A stretch of DNA of 64,000 nucleotides, taken from positions 158,493 to 222,492 of the forward strand of contig NZ_MKTH01000013.1 in NCBI RefSeq assembly GCF_001898175.1, read 5' to 3'. Made by a program: the position numbers and the translations under genes. Positions 26,558-35,880 of the stretch are shown piece after piece. The stretch comes from Cellulomonas sp. 73-92 (GTDB lineage: Bacteria > Actinomycetota > Actinomycetes > Actinomycetales > Cellulomonadaceae). How positions within the stretch are numbered: the first letter of the stretch is position 1; each line of letters begins with the position of its first letter. The notes beneath the pieces are model-generated. The model was not told the origin of the DNA, searched no databases, and worked only from the letters and a program-made list of their open reading frames with translations.

Positions 26558-28783
26558 ATGCCGTTCGACGAGGACCGGGTGCTGGGCACCCTCACGCTGC
26601 AGGAGAAGGCGTCGCTGACGTCGGGCGCCGACTTCTGGCACACCACGGGCGTGGACCGCGCGGGCGTGCCCGCCATCATGATGACCGACGGCCCGCACGG
26701 CGTGCGCAAGCAGGTGGTCGAGGGCGGGGCGGCCGAGGTCGGCGACTCGGTGCCGGCGACGTGCTTCCCCCCGGCGGTGACGCTGGGCTCCACGTGGGAC
26801 CCCGAGCTCATGCGGCGGGTCGGCGAGGCGCTGGGCCGCGAGGCGGCCGCGCAGGGCGTGGCCGTGCTGCTCGGCCCGGGCGTCAACATCAAGCGGACGC
26901 CCCTGTGCGGCCGCAACTTCGAGTACTTCTCCGAGGACCCGCACCTGGCCGGCCGGCTGGCCGCCGCCTACGTCGAGGGCGTGCAGTCCCAGGGCGTCGG
27001 CACGAGCCTCAAGCACTTCGCCGCCAACAACCAGGAGACGGACCGGATGCGCGTCTCCGCCGACGTGGACGAGCGCACGCTGCGGGAGATCTACCTGCCG
27101 GCGTTCGAGCACGTGGTGACCACGGCGCAGCCGTGGACGGTGATGTGCGCCTACAACAAGGTCGGCGGCGTGTACGCCTCCGAGCACGGCTGGCTGCTGT
27201 CGGGCGTGCTGCGCGACGAGTGGGGCTTCGAAGGCCTCGTCGTCAGCGACTGGGGCGCGGTGCACGACCGGGTGGCCTCGCTCGTCGCCGGGCTGGACCT
27301 GCAGATGCCCGGCATCGGGTCGCGGCCGGACATGGCCGTCGTCGGCGCCATCGTCGACGGGCGCCTGCCCGAGGAGGCGCTCGACGCGTCGGCGCGGCGC
27401 GTGCTGCACCTCGTCGCCCGCTCCCGGACGGAGGCGGGCGAGGCGCCGGACCTCGACGCCCACCACGAGCTGGCCCGGGAGGCCGCCGCCGCGGGGGCCG
27501 TGCTGCTGAAGAACGACCCCGTCGGCGGGCGCCCGCTCCTCCCGCTGCCCGCGGACGAGGACGTGCTCGTCGTCGGCGAGCTCGCCCGCACGCCGCGCTA
27601 CCAGGGCGCGGGCTCCTCGCAGGTCCACCCCACGCGGGTCGACGACGCCCTCACCGCGCTGCGCGGGGTGCTCGGCCGGGACGTGCCGTTCGTCGCCGGG
27701 TACACGCTGGACGCCAACACGTACCTCGACCTGCGGCTGCGCACGGAGGCGGTGGAGCTGGCGCGCGACGCCGGCACGGTGGTGCTGTTCCTCGGCCTCC
27801 TGCCGGCGGACGAGTCCGAGGGCTACGACCGCGAGCGCCTCGACCTGCCGACCAACCAGGTGCGGCTGCTCACCGCGCTGGCCGAGGCGAACCGCCGCGT
27901 GGTCGTCGTGCTCGCCAACGGCTCGGTGGTGTCCATGACGGGCTGGCGGCGCTCGGCGCCGGCGATCCTCGAGACGTGGCTGGGCGGCCAGGGCGGTGGC
28001 CACGCGGTGGCCGAGATCCTCGCGGGGCGCCGCTCGCCGGAGGGGCGCCTGACCGAGACGATCCCGCTGCGGCTGGCCGACACCCCCGCCTTCGGGAACT
28101 TCCCCGGCGAGTTCGGGCACGTGCGCTACGGCGAGGGCGTGCTCGTCGGCTACCGCTGGTACGACGCGCGCGACGTCGCGGTCGCCTACCCCTTCGGCCA
28201 CGGCCTGACGTACACGACGTTCGGGTACGACGAGGTCTCCGCGACCGTCGCCGGCGACGAGGTCGAGGTGTCGGTCCGCCTCACCAACACCGGCTCGATG
28301 GCGGCTGCCGAGGTGGTGCAGGTCTACGTGCGCGACCCGCAGGCCTCGGTGCTGCGCCCGCCGCGCGAGCTGAAGGCGTTCCGCAAGGTGCGCCTCGAGC
28401 CGGGCGCCTCCGAGACGGTCCGGGTGACCCTCGGCGCCCGCGACCTGTCCTTCTGGCACCCCACGCTGCGGCGGTGGGTCGTCGAGGGCGGGACGTTCGT
28501 GATCGAGGTGGGCGCGTCGTCGCGCGACATCCGCGGCACGGCGACCGTCGAGGTGGCCGGCGAGAGCGCCGCGCTGCCGCTGGACTCCATGTCGACCGTC
28601 GCCGAGTGGCTGGCGCACCCGGTGGGCGGCCCGCTGCTCCGGGGGGCGATGGCCGCCGCGGGCGTGCCCGAGACGGACGACGAGATGCTGCGCCAGATCC
28701 CGCTCGAGGTGGCGCTGTCGTTCGCCGGCGGCGCCGTGCCGCCCGAGGACCTGGCGAAGCTGGTGGCGGCCGCCAACGCCTGA
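26558..28783 (+). CDS. GH3 beta-glucosidase
   Basis: About 741 residues, without a signal peptide. GH3 barrel from LTLQEKASLTSGADFWHT, with KHFAANNQETDRM and the nucleophile Asp (about 231) in VVSDWGAVHD. The second domain contains LGLLPADESEGYDRERLDLP, and a C-terminal fibronectin III-like domain is present (VSVRLTNTGSMAAAEVVQVYV). It is shorter than the GH3 at 4097-6547 and lacks the PA14-like insert. GGGAGG lies about 10 bases ahead of the ATG; a GTG at 26552 is an alternative. A TACGGT element at 26530-26535 could be its promoter. No transporter is adjacent, so its substrate probably comes from another uptake system. Confidence 0.92.
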   Translation: MPFDEDRVLGTLTLQEKASLTSGADFWHTTGVDRAGVPAIMMTDGPHGVRKQVVEGGAAEVGDSVPATCFPPAVTLGSTWDPELMRRVGEALGREAAAQGVAVLLGPGVNIKRTPLCGRNFEYFSEDPHLAGRLAAAYVEGVQSQGVGTSLKHFAANNQETDRMRVSADVDERTLREIYLPAFEHVVTTAQPWTVMCAYNKVGGVYASEHGWLLSGVLRDEWGFEGLVVSDWGAVHDRVASLVAGLDLQMPGIGSRPDMAVVGAIVDGRLPEEALDASARRVLHLVARSRTEAGEAPDLDAHHELAREAAAAGAVLLKNDPVGGRPLLPLPADEDVLVVGELARTPRYQGAGSSQVHPTRVDDALTALRGVLGRDVPFVAGYTLDANTYLDLRLRTEAVELARDAGTVVLFLGLLPADESEGYDRERLDLPTNQVRLLTALAEANRRVVVVLANGSVVSMTGWRRSAPAILETWLGGQGGGHAVAEILAGRRSPEGRLTETIPLRLADTPAFGNFPGEFGHVRYGEGVLVGYRWYDARDVAVAYPFGHGLTYTTFGYDEVSATVAGDEVEVSVRLTNTGSMAAAEVVQVYVRDPQASVLRPPRELKAFRKVRLEPGASETVRVTLGARDLSFWHPTLRRWVVEGGTFVIEVGASSRDIRGTATVEVAGESAALPLDSMSTVAEWLAHPVGGPLLRGAMAAAGVPETDDEMLRQIPLEVALSFAGGAVPPEDLAKLVAAANA

Positions 28784-28984
28784 CGCCGCCGCTCCTCGTC
28801 CGAGGGTCCCTCCCGGTTGATGCTTCGGCCGTGCGACCGGCCATCCGTCGAGCGCCCACTTCGTCGGCGAGACCGGGCGTTCCGGACGTCGGAACGCACG
28901 GTCTCGGTCACGAACGGGGCGCTCGCGGTTGTGGGGTCCCGCACGGTCGGTGCGGGCGCTGATGCGGCGCCGGCGCGGCCGGGT

Positions 28985-29071
28985 GGGGCCGTCACGGAGG
29001 GCCGAGCGGGGCCCGTCACGGAGGGCCTGCGGGGCCGTCGGGGAGGGCCGGTGGGGCCGTCAGGGGAGGGG
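28985..29071. repeat. Four-copy 22-23 bp tandem repeat at the clpB 3' end
   Basis: The unit GGGGCCGTCACGGAGGGCC recurs at 28985, 29008, 29031 and 29053 with 3-4 base spacers. Copies 1 and 2 are nearly identical, 3 and 4 diverged. The last copy contains the clpB stop codon (29060-29062). The rest of the 276-base gap between the GH3 and clpB genes (28784-28984) shows nothing I can name. Confidence 0.85.
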
Positions 29072-31663
29072 CGGGGACGCCACCAGCGACAGGGTGCCGG
29101 CGTCGTCGCGGTCCACCACCACCGTGTCGCCGTCGCGGATCTCGCCCGACAGCAGGCCGCGGGCCAGCCGGTCGCCGATCTCCTTCTGCACGAGCCGCCG
29201 CAGGGGCCGGGCGCCGTAGGCAGGGTCGTAGCCCTCGATCGACAGCCACTCCCGCGCGGCGGGGGTGACGTCGAGCGTCAGGCGGCGCTCCGCCAGGCGG
29301 CGTGCCAGCGCCGCGACCTGCAGGTCGACGATCTGCCCGATCTCGTCCAGCGACAGGGCGTCGAACAGGACGATGTCGTCGAGCCGGTTGAGGAACTCGG
29401 GCTTGAACGCGGCGTGGACCGCGCCCATGACCGCCTCGCGCTTCTGCTCGTCGGACAGCAGCGGCTCGACGAGGAACTGCGAGCCGAGGTTCGAGGTGAG
29501 CACGAGGATCACGTTGCGGAAGTCGACCGTGCGGCCCTGGCCGTCGGTGAGGCGGCCGTCGTCGAGCACCTGCAGCAGCACGTCGAACACCTCGGGGTGG
29601 GCCTTCTCGACCTCGTCGAGCAGCACCACCGCGTAGGGCCGGCGCCGCACCGCCTCGGTGAGCTGGCCACCCTCCTCGTACCCGACGTACCCGGGGGGCG
29701 CGCCGACCAGTCGGGCGACGGAGTGCTTCTCGCCGTACTCGCTCATGTCGATGCGGACCATGGCGCGCTCGTCGTCGAACAGGAAGTCTGCGAGCGCCTT
29801 GGCCAGCTCGGTCTTGCCGACACCGGTCGGGCCGAGGAAGAGGAACGAGCCGGTGGGCCGGTCGCTGTCGGAGATCCCGGCCCGGGCACGACGAACCGCG
29901 TCGCTGACCGCCTGCACCGCGCGGGACTGCCCGATCAGGCGCTCGCCGAGGACGTCCTCCATGCGGAGCAGCTTGGCCGTCTCGCCCTCCAGCAGCCGGC
30001 CGGCGGGGATGCCGGTCCACGCGGACACCACCTCGGCGACCTCGTCGGGCCCCACGCGCTCCGCGATCATCGGGGGCTGCTCGGGCTCGTCGGGCGCGGC
30101 CTCGGCGGCCCCGATCTCCTTCTCGACGGCCGGGATCTCGCCGTACTGGATGCGCGCGGCACCCTCGAGGTCACCCTCGCGCAGCTTGCGGTCCGCGTCC
30201 GCGCGCAGCGCGTCCAGGCGCGCGCGCAGGTCGCCGACCCGGTTGTGGCCGGCCTTCTCCTTCTCCCACCGCACGGTGAGGGACGCCAGCTCCTCGCGAC
30301 GGTCCGCGAGGTCGGCGCGCAGCTTCCCGAGGCGCTCCTTCGACGCGGGGTCGTCGGCGTCGGCGAGGACGACCTCCTCCATCTCCAGGCGCGTGACGGC
30401 GCGCTTGAGGGAGTCGATCTCGACCGGCGAGGAGTCCAGCTCCATGCGCAGCCGGGACGCGGCCTCGTCGACCAGGTCGATCGCCTTGTCCGGCAGCTGG
30501 CGGCCGGAGATGTACCGGTCGGACAGCGTGGCGGCGGCCACCAGCGCGGCGTCCGAGATGGTCACCTTGTGGTGCGCCTCGTACCGCTCCTTGAGGCCGC
30601 GCAGGATCGCGATGGTGTCCTCCACCGACGGCTCGCCGACGAACACCTGCTGGAACCGGCGCTCGAGGGCAGGGTCCTTCTCGATGTGCTCGCGGAACTC
30701 GTCGAGCGTCGTCGCGCCGACCATCCGCAGCTCGCCGCGCGCCAGCATCGGCTTGAGCATGTTGCCGGCGTCCATCGCACCCTCGCCGCCGGCGCCCGCG
30801 CCGACGACCGTGTGCAGCTCGTCGATGAAGGTGACGATCTCGCCGTCGGACTGCTTGATCTCGTTGAGGACGGCCTTGAGCCGCTCCTCGAACTCACCGC
30901 GGTACTTGGCGCCGGCCACCATCGACGCCAGGTCCAGGGCGACGAGCCGCTTGCCGCGCAGCGACTCCGGCACGTCGCCGGCGACGATGCGCTGCGCGAG
31001 ACCCTCGACGACGGCGGTCTTGCCGACGCCGGGCTCGCCGATGAGCACGGGGTTGTTCTTCGTGCGGCGCGACAGCACCTGGATGACGCGCCGGATCTCG
31101 GAGTCGCGCCCGATGACGGGGTCGAGCTTGCCGTCGCGGGCGCGCTGGGTCAGGTCCATGCCGTACTGCTCGAGGGCCTTGTACGTGCCCTCGGGGTTGG
31201 GCGAGGTGACGCGGGTGTTGCCGCGGACGGTGGGCAGCGCGGCGAGCAGCGCGTCGCGGGACGCGCCGGCGGCGGTCAGCGCCTCGGCCACGCCGGACTG
31301 CCCGGTGGCCAGCCCGACGAGCAGGTGCTCGGTGGAGACGTAGTCGTCGCCGAGCGCCCGCGCCTCCTTCTCCGCCGCGTCGAGCGCGGTGACGAGCTGG
31401 CGTGACGCGGACGGCTGCGCCACGGTCGAGCCGGACGACGACGGCAGCTTGACGAGCATCGCGCGCACCTGCCGGCCGACGGCGGCACGGTCGGCGCCCA
31501 CGGCGTCGAGCAGGCCGTTGGCCACCCCGCCCTCCTGACGCAGCAGCGCGTCGAGCAGGTGGGCGGGCTCCAGCTGGGGGTTCCCGGTGGCCGACGCCTG
31601 CTGGATGGCGTCGCCCAGCGCCTCCTGGGCCCGGGTGGTGAACTTCGCGTCCGCGCTCGGCAT
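29060..31663 (-). CDS. clpB: ATP-dependent disaggregase ClpB
   Basis: 867 residues. The N-terminal Clp repeat domain begins [17 protein letters not shown]. The first AAA module has Walker [10 protein letters not shown] and Walker [11 protein letters not shown]. The coiled-coil middle domain spans roughly residues 410-530 and is the ClpB hallmark. The second AAA module has [14 protein letters not shown] and [11 protein letters not shown]. With DnaK it extracts and refolds aggregated proteins. The ATG at 31663 has AGGAGG 7 bases upstream; a longer reading from 31729 is rejected. Control by HspR is indicated by the HAIR element in its promoter. Confidence 0.97.
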   Translation of the reverse strand: MPSADAKFTTRAQEALGDAIQQASATGNPQLEPAHLLDALLRQEGGVANGLLDAVGADRAAVGRQVRAMLVKLPSSSGSTVAQPSASRQLVTALDAAEKEARALGDDYVSTEHLLVGLATGQSGVAEALTAAGASRDALLAALPTVRGNTRVTSPNPEGTYKALEQYGMDLTQRARDGKLDPVIGRDSEIRRVIQVLSRRTKNNPVLIGEPGVGKTAVVEGLAQRIVAGDVPESLRGKRLVALDLASMVAGAKYRGEFEERLKAVLNEIKQSDGEIVTFIDELHTVVGAGAGGEGAMDAGNMLKPMLARGELRMVGATTLDEFREHIEKDPALERRFQQVFVGEPSVEDTIAILRGLKERYEAHHKVTISDAALVAAATLSDRYISGRQLPDKAIDLVDEAASRLRMELDSSPVEIDSLKRAVTRLEMEEVVLADADDPASKERLGKLRADLADRREELASLTVRWEKEKAGHNRVGDLRARLDALRADADRKLREGDLEGAARIQYGEIPAVEKEIGAAEAAPDEPEQPPMIAERVGPDEVAEVVSAWTGIPAGRLLEGETAKLLRMEDVLGERLIGQSRAVQAVSDAVRRARAGISDSDRPTGSFLFLGPTGVGKTELAKALADFLFDDERAMVRIDMSEYGEKHSVARLVGAPPGYVGYEEGGQLTEAVRRRPYAVVLLDEVEKAHPEVFDVLLQVLDDGRLTDGQGRTVDFRNVILVLTSNLGSQFLVEPLLSDEQKREAVMGAVHAAFKPEFLNRLDDIVLFDALSLDEIGQIVDLQVAALARRLAERRLTLDVTPAAREWLSIEGYDPAYGARPLRRLVQKEIGDRLARGLLSGEIRDGDTVVVDRDDAGTLSLVASPPLP

Positions 31664-31709
31664 CGGCGTTCCTCCTGGTGATGGCTTCGACGAGGGCAAC
31701 GAGACCGGA

Positions 31710-31730
31710 GTTGAGTCTATTCCGCTCAAG
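31710..31730. promoter_or_regulatory. HAIR element (HspR operator) upstream of clpB
   Basis: GTTGAGT-N7-GCTCAAG, against the HspR consensus CTTGAGT-N7-ACTCAAG, so 12 of 14 arm positions fit. It overlaps the predicted clpB -10 hexamer, consistent with repression by HspR and release on heat shock. Confidence 0.85.
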
Positions 31731-31741
31731 TTTCATGGCAA
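31714..31741 (-). promoter_or_regulatory. clpB promoter
   Basis: On the reverse strand TTGCCA (31741-31736), a 16-base spacer and TAGACT (31719-31714). The -10 sits inside the HAIR element. The 5' leader would be about 45 bases and include AGGAGG. Confidence 0.6.
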
Positions 31742-31821
31742 CCGCCAAGGCCAGACTGCGGCTGGTGACGTCGGCACAGCCGGGGCCCGGGCCAGCCGAT
31801 GCCCCCCGTGGCGTGGCGCTC

Positions 31822-31827
31822 TAGGCT
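31822..31827 (+). promoter_or_regulatory. -10 element for leaderless hydrolase gene
   Basis: TAGGCT ends 6 bases before the GTG at 31834. Confidence 0.5.
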
Positions 31828-31833
31828 CGCGGC

Positions 31834-32844
31834 GTGAGCCACCCGACGACGACGTCCCCGCAGGCATGGCTTCCCGACGTGCTCGGGGACGGCTGGTCGC
31901 AGCTCACCCTGGAGCTGCCCCCGGACCGGTACGGCCCCGCCGTGGCGACGCTGGTCCGCCGCGACCCCACCGGGCCGGCGACCCACCGCGCCGTGCTCCA
32001 CGTGCACGGGTTCGCCGACTACTTCTTCCAGCGGCACCTCGGGGACGCGTTCGCCGCCGACGGCTGGGACTTCTACGCGCTCGACCTGCGGGACTACGGC
32101 CGCTCCACACGCCCGGGGCGGGAGCCGGAGTTCACCACCGACATCGCGGTCTACGCCCAGGAGCTCGACCGCGCAGTGGGCGTGCTGCGGGCGGACCACG
32201 ACGCGGTCGTGGTCCACGCCCACTCGGCCGGCGGGCTCGTCGTGCCCCTGTGGCTCAACGAGCGGCCCGGGCTCGTCGACGCGCTCGTCCTCAACAGCCC
32301 GTGGCTCGACCTCAACGGCAGCCGGTTCGAGCGCGGTCCCCTCACCGCGGTCCTCGACGTCGTCGGACGGGTGGCCCCGCGCCTCAAGGTCCGCGAGATG
32401 GACCCCTACTACGGGTACGCGCTGCACCGCTCCAGCGGCGGCGAGTGGGACTACGACCTCGCGTGGAAGCCGTACCGCGCCTTCCCCGTGCGGGCCGGCT
32501 GGGTGCGGTCCATCCGCGCGGGCCACCGCCGCGTGGCGCGCGGCCTCCACATCGAGGCGCCCGTCCTGGTCGTCGCCTCCGGCGCGAGCGGGCCCGGCGA
32601 CCACGCGCACGACGCGCTGCTCACGACCGACGTCATCCTCGACGTGCGCGACATGGTGGCGCGCGCCCCGCGGCTGGGACCCGACGTCACGCTCGTCCGG
32701 ATCCCCGGTGGCGCGCACGACCTGTCCCTGTCCCCGGAGCCGGCCCGTACGCGCTACATCGCCGCCGTGCTGGGCTGGCTCGACGAGCGCGTCCGCACCG
32801 GCCACCCGTCGTCACCCGCATCCTCAGGAGGCTCCACCCCATGA
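31834..32844 (+). CDS. Alpha/beta hydrolase (monoacylglycerol lipase-like)
   Basis: 336 residues. It has the serine-hydrolase fold: oxyanion region VLHVHGFADYFFQRHL, the nucleophile elbow in VVVHAHSAGGLVVPLW (H-S-A-G-G, close to the GxSxG pattern but with Ala in the first place), and the catalytic His in PGGAHDLSLS. The pattern is that of the Hydrolase_4 or monoglyceride lipase group; the true ester substrate is not readable. The GTG start has a promoter hexamer 6 bases upstream and no Shine-Dalgarno. The next gene overlaps the stop by 4 bases. Confidence 0.88.
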   Translation: MSHPTTTSPQAWLPDVLGDGWSQLTLELPPDRYGPAVATLVRRDPTGPATHRAVLHVHGFADYFFQRHLGDAFAADGWDFYALDLRDYGRSTRPGREPEFTTDIAVYAQELDRAVGVLRADHDAVVVHAHSAGGLVVPLWLNERPGLVDALVLNSPWLDLNGSRFERGPLTAVLDVVGRVAPRLKVREMDPYYGYALHRSSGGEWDYDLAWKPYRAFPVRAGWVRSIRAGHRRVARGLHIEAPVLVVASGASGPGDHAHDALLTTDVILDVRDMVARAPRLGPDVTLVRIPGGAHDLSLSPEPARTRYIAAVLGWLDERVRTGHPSSPASSGGSTP

Positions 32845-33428
32845 CCGACGACCTGTCCGTGCCCTGGTCCGCCGGGCGATGGACCCACCCGCCGGCGTCC
32901 ACCCGCGAGGACGGCGACGCCCTGCTGGTCGAGGCGGTCGAGGGCTCGGACGCCTGGCGCCACACCGCCTACGGGTTCGTCCACGACTCCGAGCACGCGC
33001 TCCTCGCACCGCTGCCCGCCGGCCGGGCCGTCGAGGTCGACGTCGCCCTCGCCTACGACCAGCTGTTCGACCAGGCCGGCCTCATGGTGCGCGCCGCGGA
33101 GGACACCTGGGTCAAGGCGGGGGTCGAGATCTCCGACGGGCTGCCGCAGGTGGGCGCCGTGGTGACGCGCGGGGTCTCGGACTGGTCGGTGGCCCCGGTC
33201 CCGGAGTGGGCGGGGCGGGTCGTCACGGTCCGCGCGAGCCGCTTCGGCGACGCGCTCGTCGTGCGTGCCCACGCCGAGGGCGAGCCGTGGCGCCTGGTGC
33301 GGATGGCCCCGTTCGACACCGACGTGCCGCTGGAGGCCGGCCCCTTCTGCTGCGCGCCGTCGCGCGCGGGCCTCGTCGTGCGCTTCCTCGGGTGGCGGAC
33401 CACCGCCGCGGACGCCGCCCTGCACTGA
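32841..33428 (+). CDS. DUF1349 domain protein
   Basis: 195 residues, a single domain of the DUF1349 type (concanavalin-like beta sandwich), seen in 'YDQLFDQAGLMVRAAEDTWVKAGVEISDG' read around 'DQAGLMV' and 'WVKAGVE', and the end 'PFCCAPSRAGLVVRFLGW'. No catalytic residues are known for the family; carbohydrate binding has been proposed. The ATG overlaps the hydrolase stop and has CAGGAGG upstream, so the two genes are probably co-expressed. Confidence 0.85.
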   Translation: MTDDLSVPWSAGRWTHPPASTREDGDALLVEAVEGSDAWRHTAYGFVHDSEHALLAPLPAGRAVEVDVALAYDQLFDQAGLMVRAAEDTWVKAGVEISDGLPQVGAVVTRGVSDWSVAPVPEWAGRVVTVRASRFGDALVVRAHAEGEPWRLVRMAPFDTDVPLEAGPFCCAPSRAGLVVRFLGWRTTAADAALH

Positions 33429-33522
33429 CGGACGTTCGCCGGACGCTCACCGAGACGTCGTCGGCTCGTCACCGGACAGGGGTTACGGTGGCGGGGACGA
33501 CAACGACGAAGGACGGGCATCG

Positions 33523-34173
33523 ATGACCCTCACGCTCACGCTCGTGCGACACGGGCAGACACACTTCAACCAGCGCCAGCTGCTGCAGGGCAGCTGCGAC
33601 TCGCCGCTGACACGGCCCGGCCGCGACGGGGTGCGCATCACGGCGCGCCACCTGGCCGACGTCCCCTTCCAGGCGGCCTACGCCTCACCCTCCGGCCGTG
33701 CGGTGGCGACCGCGGTCGAGCTGCTGCGCCACCACCCCGCCGTGCGGCTGGTCACCGACGCCGACCTGCGCGAGTACGACTTCGGGACCTTCGAGCGCCG
33801 CCCCGAGCGCGAGCTCGAGGAGGTCGCCCCGTGGGCGCAGATCGTCCCCGAGATCCTCGCCGGGACCTACCCCGGCCTGCCGCGGGGCGAGCACGCCGCC
33901 GACTTCATGGCGCGCGTGCGGCGGGCGTTCACGACGATCACCGCGCGCCACACGGCGGGCGACGTGCTCGTCGTCGGGCACGGCCTGGCGCTGGGCGCCT
34001 GGCTCGCGACGCTCGACCCGGCGGGCCTCGTCGCCCTCCCGAACGCATCGGTCTCCCGCGTCGCGGTCGAGCCCGACGGCACGGCGCGGCTGCTCGAGGT
34101 CGGCACGGACGTGGCCGGTCACGGCTCCCTGGCGGCCCGCCCGGTCCCGTCGGCGGAGGCCGTCAGCGCCTGA
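33523..34173 (+). CDS. Histidine phosphatase family protein
   Basis: 216 residues of the phosphoglycerate-mutase-like fold. The phospho-accepting His is in LVRHGQTHFN (His10), the second Arg in 'YASPSGRAVATA', and the second catalytic His in VLVVGHGLALGAW. Family members dephosphorylate small molecules or act as broad phosphatases; substrate not readable. A TACGGT element at 33484-33489 and GAAGGACGGG before the ATG give it its own leadered promoter. Confidence 0.9.
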   Translation: MTLTLTLVRHGQTHFNQRQLLQGSCDSPLTRPGRDGVRITARHLADVPFQAAYASPSGRAVATAVELLRHHPAVRLVTDADLREYDFGTFERRPERELEEVAPWAQIVPEILAGTYPGLPRGEHAADFMARVRRAFTTITARHTAGDVLVVGHGLALGAWLATLDPAGLVALPNASVSRVAVEPDGTARLLEVGTDVAGHGSLAARPVPSAEAVSA

Positions 34174-34265
34174 CGCGCCCCGTCCTCCGCGACGAGCAGC
34201 CGTGCTCGACGAGGTGGTCGATGACCACGGACGCGCCTCCTCGGGCCGATGAGGGTTCACCTCCC

Positions 34266-34271
34266 TAGGCT
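34266..34271 (+). promoter_or_regulatory. -10 element for leaderless trmB
   Basis: TAGGCT ends 7 bases before the GTG at 34279. The same hexamer precedes the hydrolase gene at 31834. Confidence 0.55.
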
Positions 34272-34278
34272 GACGGCC

Positions 34279-35007
34279 GTGGATCCGACGCCCGGCCCGT
34301 TCCGGCACCCGGCCGCCGCGCCGCACGAGCCGCTGCGGACGTTCCATCCCCGGGGCGCCGGCCTCGGCCCGGTGCGTCAGGACGCGCTGCGCCGCCTGTT
34401 CCCGGAGCTCGGGTTCTCCGTGCACGACGAGGACGCGCCCTTCCCGCGCACGGCCGACGGGATGCTCGACCCGGTCGCGATGTTCGGGCGGTCGGCGCCG
34501 CTGGTGCTGGAGATCGGGCCGGGCATGGGCGAGGCCACGGTGGCCATGGCGGCGGCCGACCCGACGCGGGACGTGCTGGCCGTCGAGGCCCACCTGCCGG
34601 GGGTCGCCAACCTGCTCAAGCTGCTCGACGAGGCCGGGATCGGCAACGTCCGCGTGGGCCACGGCGACGCGCTCGACCTGGTGCGGCGGGCCATCGCCCC
34701 CGGCGCGCTCGCCGAGGTCCGGGCGTTCTTCCCCGACCCCTGGCCCAAGGTCCGCCACCACAAGCGCCGCCTGGTCCAGCCGGCGCACGTCGCGCTGCTG
34801 CGCAGCCGGCTCGTCGTCGGCGGCGTGCTCCACACGGCGACCGACTGGCCGGACTACGCCGAGCAGATGGCGCAGGTGCTCTCGTCCGACCCCGGCCTGG
34901 AGCCGGCGCCCGGGGCGGGGTCGGGCCGCCCGGTGACGGCGTTCGAGCGCAAGGCCCGCGCCGAGGGCCGGACGGCCCGCGACCTGGTCTACCGCCGGGT
35001 CCGCTGA
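34279..35007 (+). CDS. trmB: tRNA (guanine-N7-)-methyltransferase
   Basis: 242 residues. It methylates G46 of tRNA with S-adenosylmethionine. The SAM-binding motif is LVLEIGPGMGEATVAMA, and the family signature is FFPDPWPKVRHHKRRLVQ (residues about 152-170). The C-terminus has VTAFERKARAEGR, also typical. GTG start set by the promoter hexamer; an in-frame ATG at 34249 lies ahead of it. Convergent with the VOC gene, with only 3 bases between stops. Confidence 0.95.
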   Translation: MDPTPGPFRHPAAAPHEPLRTFHPRGAGLGPVRQDALRRLFPELGFSVHDEDAPFPRTADGMLDPVAMFGRSAPLVLEIGPGMGEATVAMAAADPTRDVLAVEAHLPGVANLLKLLDEAGIGNVRVGHGDALDLVRRAIAPGALAEVRAFFPDPWPKVRHHKRRLVQPAHVALLRSRLVVGGVLHTATDWPDYAEQMAQVLSSDPGLEPAPGAGSGRPVTAFERKARAEGRTARDLVYRRVR

Positions 35008-35010
35008 GGG

Positions 35011-35421
35011 TCAGCCCTGCGCCTGCTGGATGCGCACGAGGTTGCCCGCGGGGTCCCGCACGGCGCCGTCGCGCACGCCCCAGGGCTGGTCGGCCGGCTC
35101 CTCCACGACGGAGACGCCGGGGGTGGCGACCACCTTGGCCCACGTGGACTCGAGGTTGTCGGAGGAGAACTGCACCGGGCGCAGCTCGCCCTTGGCGAGG
35201 AGGGCCGCCACCGTGTCGCCGTCCGCCTGCGAGCGGCCGGCGTGCGGCTCCATGAGGACGATGGCGATCTCGGGCTGCGCGTCGGTGCCGAGGGTGATCC
35301 AGCGGAAGCCGCCGTTGGCGACCTCGAACCTCACCGAGAGGCCGAGCGCGTCCCGGTAGAAGGCGAGGGCGGCGTCGGGGTCGTCGACGAGGATCTGCAC
35401 GTGGCTGAGTCGTGTGGTCAT
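35011..35421 (-). CDS. VOC (glyoxalase/bleomycin resistance) family protein
   Basis: 136 residues, one VOC domain of two beta-alpha-beta-beta-beta repeats: LSHVQILVDDPDAALAFYRDALGL at the start and VRDPAGNLVRIQQ at the end. The family binds metals and small ligands; no specific reaction can be assigned. Its ATG overlaps the stop of the AraC-type gene by 4 bases, so the two are translated as a unit. This regulator-VOC pair is a common arrangement in actinobacteria. Confidence 0.88.
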   Translation of the reverse strand: MTTRLSHVQILVDDPDAALAFYRDALGLSVRFEVANGGFRWITLGTDAQPEIAIVLMEPHAGRSQADGDTVAALLAKGELRPVQFSSDNLESTWAKVVATPGVSVVEEPADQPWGVRDGAVRDPAGNLVRIQQAQG

Positions 35422-35876
35422 GGCACCACGCTAAGGACGGGCTCGTCGGCCGGCTTCTTCGAAACTGCTCTCTTCGCCGGCGCCCGGCGCGGCCGGGTGA
35501 GGACCATCGCCTGGCAGTCCGGGATCGGCACCATCTGGGCGTGGTCGCGGGCACGGTAGGCGCTCGGCGTCTCCCCGAGGATCTGCGTGAAGCGGGCCGA
35601 GAACGAGCCGAGGCTCGAGCAGCCGACGGCGAAGCACGCGTCCGTCACCGAGACGTCGCCACGGCGCAGCAGCGCCGCCGCCCGCTCGATGCGCCGCGTC
35701 ATGAGGTACGAGTACGGCGTCTCGTCGTAGACGTCACGGAACCGGCGCGCGAAGTGCGCCGGCGACATCAGCGCGGTGCGCGCCAGGGCCGGCACGTCCA
35801 GCGGCTCGGCGTACTCCCGGTCCATCCGGTCGCGCGCGTGGCGCAGCCGGCGCAGCTCGTCGAGGTCGGGCCCCAT
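35418..35876 (-). CDS. AraC-family transcriptional regulator, short form
   Basis: 152 residues. It is almost only the AraC DNA-binding domain with two helix-turn-helix motifs: LDVPALARTALMSPAHFARRFRDV and VSVTDACFAVGCSSLGSFSARFTQILGETPSAYR. No sensor domain precedes it. The basic C-terminal tail (PRRAPAKRAVSKK) may contact DNA. The gene lies 4 bases behind glycogen phosphorylase and overlaps the VOC gene. Confidence 0.9.
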   Translation of the reverse strand: MGPDLDELRRLRHARDRMDREYAEPLDVPALARTALMSPAHFARRFRDVYDETPYSYLMTRRIERAAALLRRGDVSVTDACFAVGCSSLGSFSARFTQILGETPSAYRARDHAQMVPIPDCQAMVLTRPRRAPAKRAVSKKPADEPVLSVVP

Positions 35877-35880
35877 GCCC

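Noticed and set aside
28985..29071. CRISPR array
   Set aside because: Spacers are 3-4 bases and the units are GC-rich and imperfect; no cas genes are present.
31664..31729. 22-residue N-terminal extension of ClpB
   Set aside because: It would place the start inside the promoter and HAIR element; AGGAGG lies directly before the ATG at 31663.
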